The notes under the pieces were generated by a model that ran no database searches, was not told where the DNA came from, and saw only the letters and a program-made list of their open reading frames with translations. Shown here piece by piece: positions 61,566 through 64,000 of a DNA stretch of 64,000 bases. The stretch is from Paenibacillus sp. FSL H7-0326. GTDB lineage: Bacteria; Bacillota; Bacilli; Paenibacillales; Paenibacillaceae. Positions within the stretch are counted from its first letter, which is position 1. Each line of letters starts with the position of its first letter. The DNA is taken from contig NZ_MPVN01000012.1 of assembly GCF_001955535.1 (NCBI RefSeq), forward strand, positions 1-64,000, written 5' to 3'. A program made the translations under genes and the position numbers.

Positions 61566-62219
61566 TTGAATTTAAGGAAATGGTTTTATTTATTTTGGCG
61601 AACCTTATGTGTCGGGGGAATTGCTTCACTGATTACAGGCTTTATTCTTACGACCGGTGATTATGTATCCTCAGGAACAGCGGATTATCTTTTGTATCTG
61701 GTTATTCTGTTCGGCTCGGGCATGATGATCAGCTTGTACTCACAGCTTGGTTTTTTTGCTTATTTGATCTTGAACTATATGGGACGAGGCACCTTTTCTC
61801 AAAAAACATGGACTTATATTCAGCTTGCCTTAACAGCCCTTGCCTTGCTCGAATTAATGTTTTTCCGGATATTCATGAACGAAGGAAATGGAGCATCGGA
61901 CCTTATCCTCGGCATCATTATTCTATTGACCGCTGTTGTAACCGCTTATTTTAAAGTGAGAGCTACCAATAATCATGCCCTTATACCGACATTATTTTTC
62001 ATGATTGCATTGACAATTGTTGAGACAATCGGAGTGCTTAGCATAGGGGATCATTCAGCTACTGCCTTTACCGTTATTCCACTTCTGGCCTGCAATACAT
62101 ATCAAATTCTAATGCTGCACCGCATTGCACCAGCGTCAAGTGACGCATCAAGCAATCATACGGCAGACAGTAAGCCGGTCGGAGGGAAGACATCAAGCAT
62201 GAATACGTCTGTAAATTAA
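61566..62219 (+). CDS. kbaA: KinB-signalling pathway activator KbaA
   Basis: 217 residues with six or so transmembrane helices and a Ser/Thr-rich polar tail (from about 190). Similar in topology and place (next to gerD) to KbaA, which is needed for activation of the sporulation kinase KinB. TTG start at 61566 (MNLRKWFYLFWRTLCVGG), eight bases after GGAGGTGG. gerD is divergent, about 117 bases away. Confidence 0.9.
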   Translation: MNLRKWFYLFWRTLCVGGIASLITGFILTTGDYVSSGTADYLLYLVILFGSGMMISLYSQLGFFAYLILNYMGRGTFSQKTWTYIQLALTALALLELMFFRIFMNEGNGASDLILGIIILLTAVVTAYFKVRATNNHALIPTLFFMIALTIVETIGVLSIGDHSATAFTVIPLLACNTYQILMLHRIAPASSDASSNHTADSKPVGGKTSSMNTSVN

Positions 62220-62229
62220 AAAAAATGCC

Positions 62230-62260
62230 AAAGAGCTAACCGGGGTTAGCTCTTTTATTT
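62230..62260. terminator. Terminator between kbaA and pdaB
   Basis: An 11-12-bp stem (62230-62241 / 62244-62255) with a short loop and TTTTATTT downstream. It ends kbaA; on the minus strand the A-rich 5' flank offers a weaker T-run for pdaB. Confidence 0.88.
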
Positions 62261-62326
62261 TATATTCAAGTGTTCATCTGCCGATCACTAGGTCGAGCAA
62301 ATTATTGCAAAAATAGAGCAGCAGTG

Positions 62327-63118
62327 TTAAAGCTGTGTATCGTTCATCGCTTGATCGCGTACTTCGGCACCTTTAACATTAGATTGATTGATCAATTCGG
62401 ATACAGTAACGAACTCATATCCTTTTTGACGTAGCTGCTCGATAATTTGAGGAAGGGCTTCATGGGTTTGTTTAACAGAATCACTGGCATGCAGGAGTAC
62501 AATATCTCCAGGATGAGCTTTACTTACAACACGATCTACGATTTGGTCGACGCCAGGGTTCTTCCAATCCAGGGAATCGGTGTCCCACTGAACCACTTGA
62601 TAATTCAAAGTATCAGCGATACGAAGGACTCGTTTATCAAAATCACCGTTTGGCAAACGAATTAAGCTCGGTTCTTTTCCGGATACTTCGGTTAAAATAC
62701 TATGTGCTGTTGAAATCTGCTTGCGAATTTCTTCATCAGTCAGACTGCTGTAATTGACATGCTTGTGACCATGGCTTCCAATTTCATAACCTGCGTCCTT
62801 TATGGAAGCTACGATCTCAGGATGGGTTTTACTCCAGGGAGAGGATAGGAAGAAGGTAGCCCTCTGGACATTTTGCTCCTCCAGTACTTTGAGAATAGGT
62901 TCTGTTCGCTTGTCACCCCAGCTGATATCAAATGTAAGAGCGATCACTTTCTTCTCCGTAGGTACACTGTATACAGCTGCAGGAGCTCCGCCTTCGGAGA
63001 ACACGGAAATATCCTCTGTTTCAATATAGATGATCCCGAGTGTAAAGATTGCAGCGGCGAACACGATGAGGAACCTTTTGATTTTTCTCCCGTTTAATAC
63101 ATAGAAATATGAGTTCAT
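62327..63118 (-). CDS. pdaB: Sporulation polysaccharide deacetylase PdaB
   Basis: 263 residues. One N-terminal membrane anchor (about 14-34), then a NodB/CE4 deacetylase domain: ALTFDISWGDKR holds the catalytic aspartate region, GSHGHKHVNYSS the zinc histidines, and IVLLHASDS the last motif. In B. subtilis PdaB is needed to keep spores after late sporulation. Start ATG on the minus strand at 63118, behind GGGAGGAG. Confidence 0.93.
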   Translation of the reverse strand: MNSYFYVLNGRKIKRFLIVFAAAIFTLGIIYIETEDISVFSEGGAPAAVYSVPTEKKVIALTFDISWGDKRTEPILKVLEEQNVQRATFFLSSPWSKTHPEIVASIKDAGYEIGSHGHKHVNYSSLTDEEIRKQISTAHSILTEVSGKEPSLIRLPNGDFDKRVLRIADTLNYQVVQWDTDSLDWKNPGVDQIVDRVVSKAHPGDIVLLHASDSVKQTHEALPQIIEQLRQKGYEFVTVSELINQSNVKGAEVRDQAMNDTQL

Positions 63119-63256
63119 GTCATTGCTCCTCCCATTAGCAGGCTCGTTTACTTTTATGTGTATGCTCGTACCTTGTACATATGACTAGTACGTACTATCA
63201 AAGATCTGATAGCTAAATGGGTTGGTTTAATTTCTAAGGAAGAGGGTAATAAGAAG

Positions 63257-63868
63257 ATGTTTCGTTTTCAAACCTTTTTAATGGATGCTCGATCAATATC
63301 TCGATACATACTCGTAGCAACACTGATCTTTATAGGTGGTGGAGTGCTCGGTTGGATGAGTACAGGAGTTCTGCAGGATATCATGCTTCAGCAAATCAGT
63401 GGACTTAGCGAGATCAGCAACGAGCTGCGGCAAAGTGAGAATGTCCAGTGGAGCTTTTTCACGTTTATTTTTTTCAATAATGCCATAAAAGGTGTGCTTG
63501 TCATCTTTGCAGGAGCACTCGGCGGAATTATCCCCGTAATCTTCTTAATCATAAATGGCGGAGTGCTAGGCTTCTTGTTGCATGCAGCATGGCAGCAGGG
63601 AATTAGCTATTACGAGGTCGTAGTAAAAGGTTTGCTGCCACATGGCATTATCGAAATTCCAGCCATTATTATTGCTTGTGCCTTTGGACTGAAGCTCGGT
63701 GTAATGATATATAAGGCGCTGGGTGAAATCGGTATGGAAACAAGCACGAGATCCATTAGACTAGGTACATATATGAGACAGACGGCGACCGCATCCTTAT
63801 GGATTGTAATACTTTTGTTTATTGCTGCTATTATAGAGAGCACATTGACATACTTCTTGGTACAGTAA
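63257..63868 (+). CDS. SpoIIM-family membrane protein
   Basis: 203 residues, five or more transmembrane helices with the SpoIIM/DUF95 features FFNNAIKGVLVIFAGA and HGIIEIPAIII. SpoIIM is part of the DMP complex that remodels peptidoglycan in engulfment. The true spoIIM commonly lies elsewhere in Bacillales, so this may be a paralogue; the family also occurs in non-sporulation roles. GAAGAGGG site before ATG 63257. Confidence 0.8.
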   Translation: MFRFQTFLMDARSISRYILVATLIFIGGGVLGWMSTGVLQDIMLQQISGLSEISNELRQSENVQWSFFTFIFFNNAIKGVLVIFAGALGGIIPVIFLIINGGVLGFLLHAAWQQGISYYEVVVKGLLPHGIIEIPAIIIACAFGLKLGVMIYKALGEIGMETSTRSIRLGTYMRQTATASLWIVILLFIAAIIESTLTYFLVQ

Positions 63869-63967
63869 AAAATTTTTCGGCTATGATTCATAAATTTCCC
63901 AAAACTTGAGCATAACAATAAAACATCTTGTTAGTCAGACAAATAAAGTAGATGAAGGAGAAGTTCG

Positions 63968-64000
63968 ATGCTCGGAATGCTGTTTAATGAAAAAGAATGT
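63968..64000 (+). CDS. Start of a further gene (partial)
   Basis: Eleven codons, MLGMLFNEKEC, from ATG 63968 with AAGGAG eight bases upstream, running off the window. Too short to assign a function. Confidence 0.6.
   Translation, partial: MLGMLFNEKEC

Overview
The window looks like a chromosomal core segment of a spore-forming, low-to-mid G+C Firmicute, most probably Paenibacillus or a close relative (Paenibacillaceae). Three things point there: the Bacillales order ctsR-mcsA-mcsB-clpC-radA-disA, then sigH-rpmG-secE-nusG, rplKAJL, rpoBC, the str operon and the S10/spc/alpha super-operon; the sporulation and germination genes sigH, cwlD, gerD, kbaA, pdaB and a spoIIM-family gene; and an S-layer-homology protein. 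Nearly every gene has a strong GGAGG-type ribosome binding site, and GTG or TTG starts are frequent.

Layout. 1-690: 3' end of a 23S rRNA, spacer, 5S rRNA and its terminator, followed by a stand-alone Eis-type acetyltransferase. 2100-7270: CtsR-controlled heat-shock operon with a well-formed CtsR operator on its promoter and a long, apparently folded 5' leader. 7469-10800: radA, disA (c-di-AMP synthase) and pssA, closed by a bidirectional terminator. 10891-11286 (minus): a small cysteine-containing protein of unknown function. 11534-15362: yacL, ispD, ispF, gltX. 15515-19784: a cysteine T-box leader, then cysE, cysS, mrnC, rlmB and rae1. 19956-25153: sigH, rpmG, secE, nusG, rplK, rplA, an L10 leader, rplJ, rplL and ybxB. 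25200-37990: rpoB, rpoC, ybxF, rpsL, rpsG, fusA, tuf. 38139-53378: S10-spc-alpha cluster from rpsJ to rplQ. 53457-55350: truA, rplM, rpsI. 55535-64000: SLH protein, cysH-sat, cwlD, mrp/salA, gerD (minus), kbaA, pdaB (minus), a spoIIM-family gene and the first codons of one more gene.

How it works together. This is the transcription/translation core (RNA polymerase alpha, beta and beta', NusG, EF-G, EF-Tu, IF-1, most ribosomal proteins) with its autoregulatory leaders, joined to protein quality control (CtsR/McsAB/ClpC), c-di-AMP signalling, isoprenoid precursor synthesis, cysteine and sulfate assimilation, and entry into sporulation (SigH, KbaA).

Most of the window is conventional. I found no phage, insertion sequence, CRISPR array or defence island, and no clear candidate for a wholly new multi-gene system. 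The items most worth a second look are: a truncated, degraded methionine aminopeptidase gene left at its ancestral place between adk and the KOW/infA genes; a multi-helix leader on ctsR; two genes (cwlD and mrp) whose Shine-Dalgarno sequences lie in hairpins expected to form only in read-through transcripts; a GerD with two Gly/Ser/Glu low-complexity insertions; a long-range 15-bp hairpin with an 82-nt loop before cysH; and the absence of the ecfA1-ecfA2-ecfT genes usually found between rplQ and truA.
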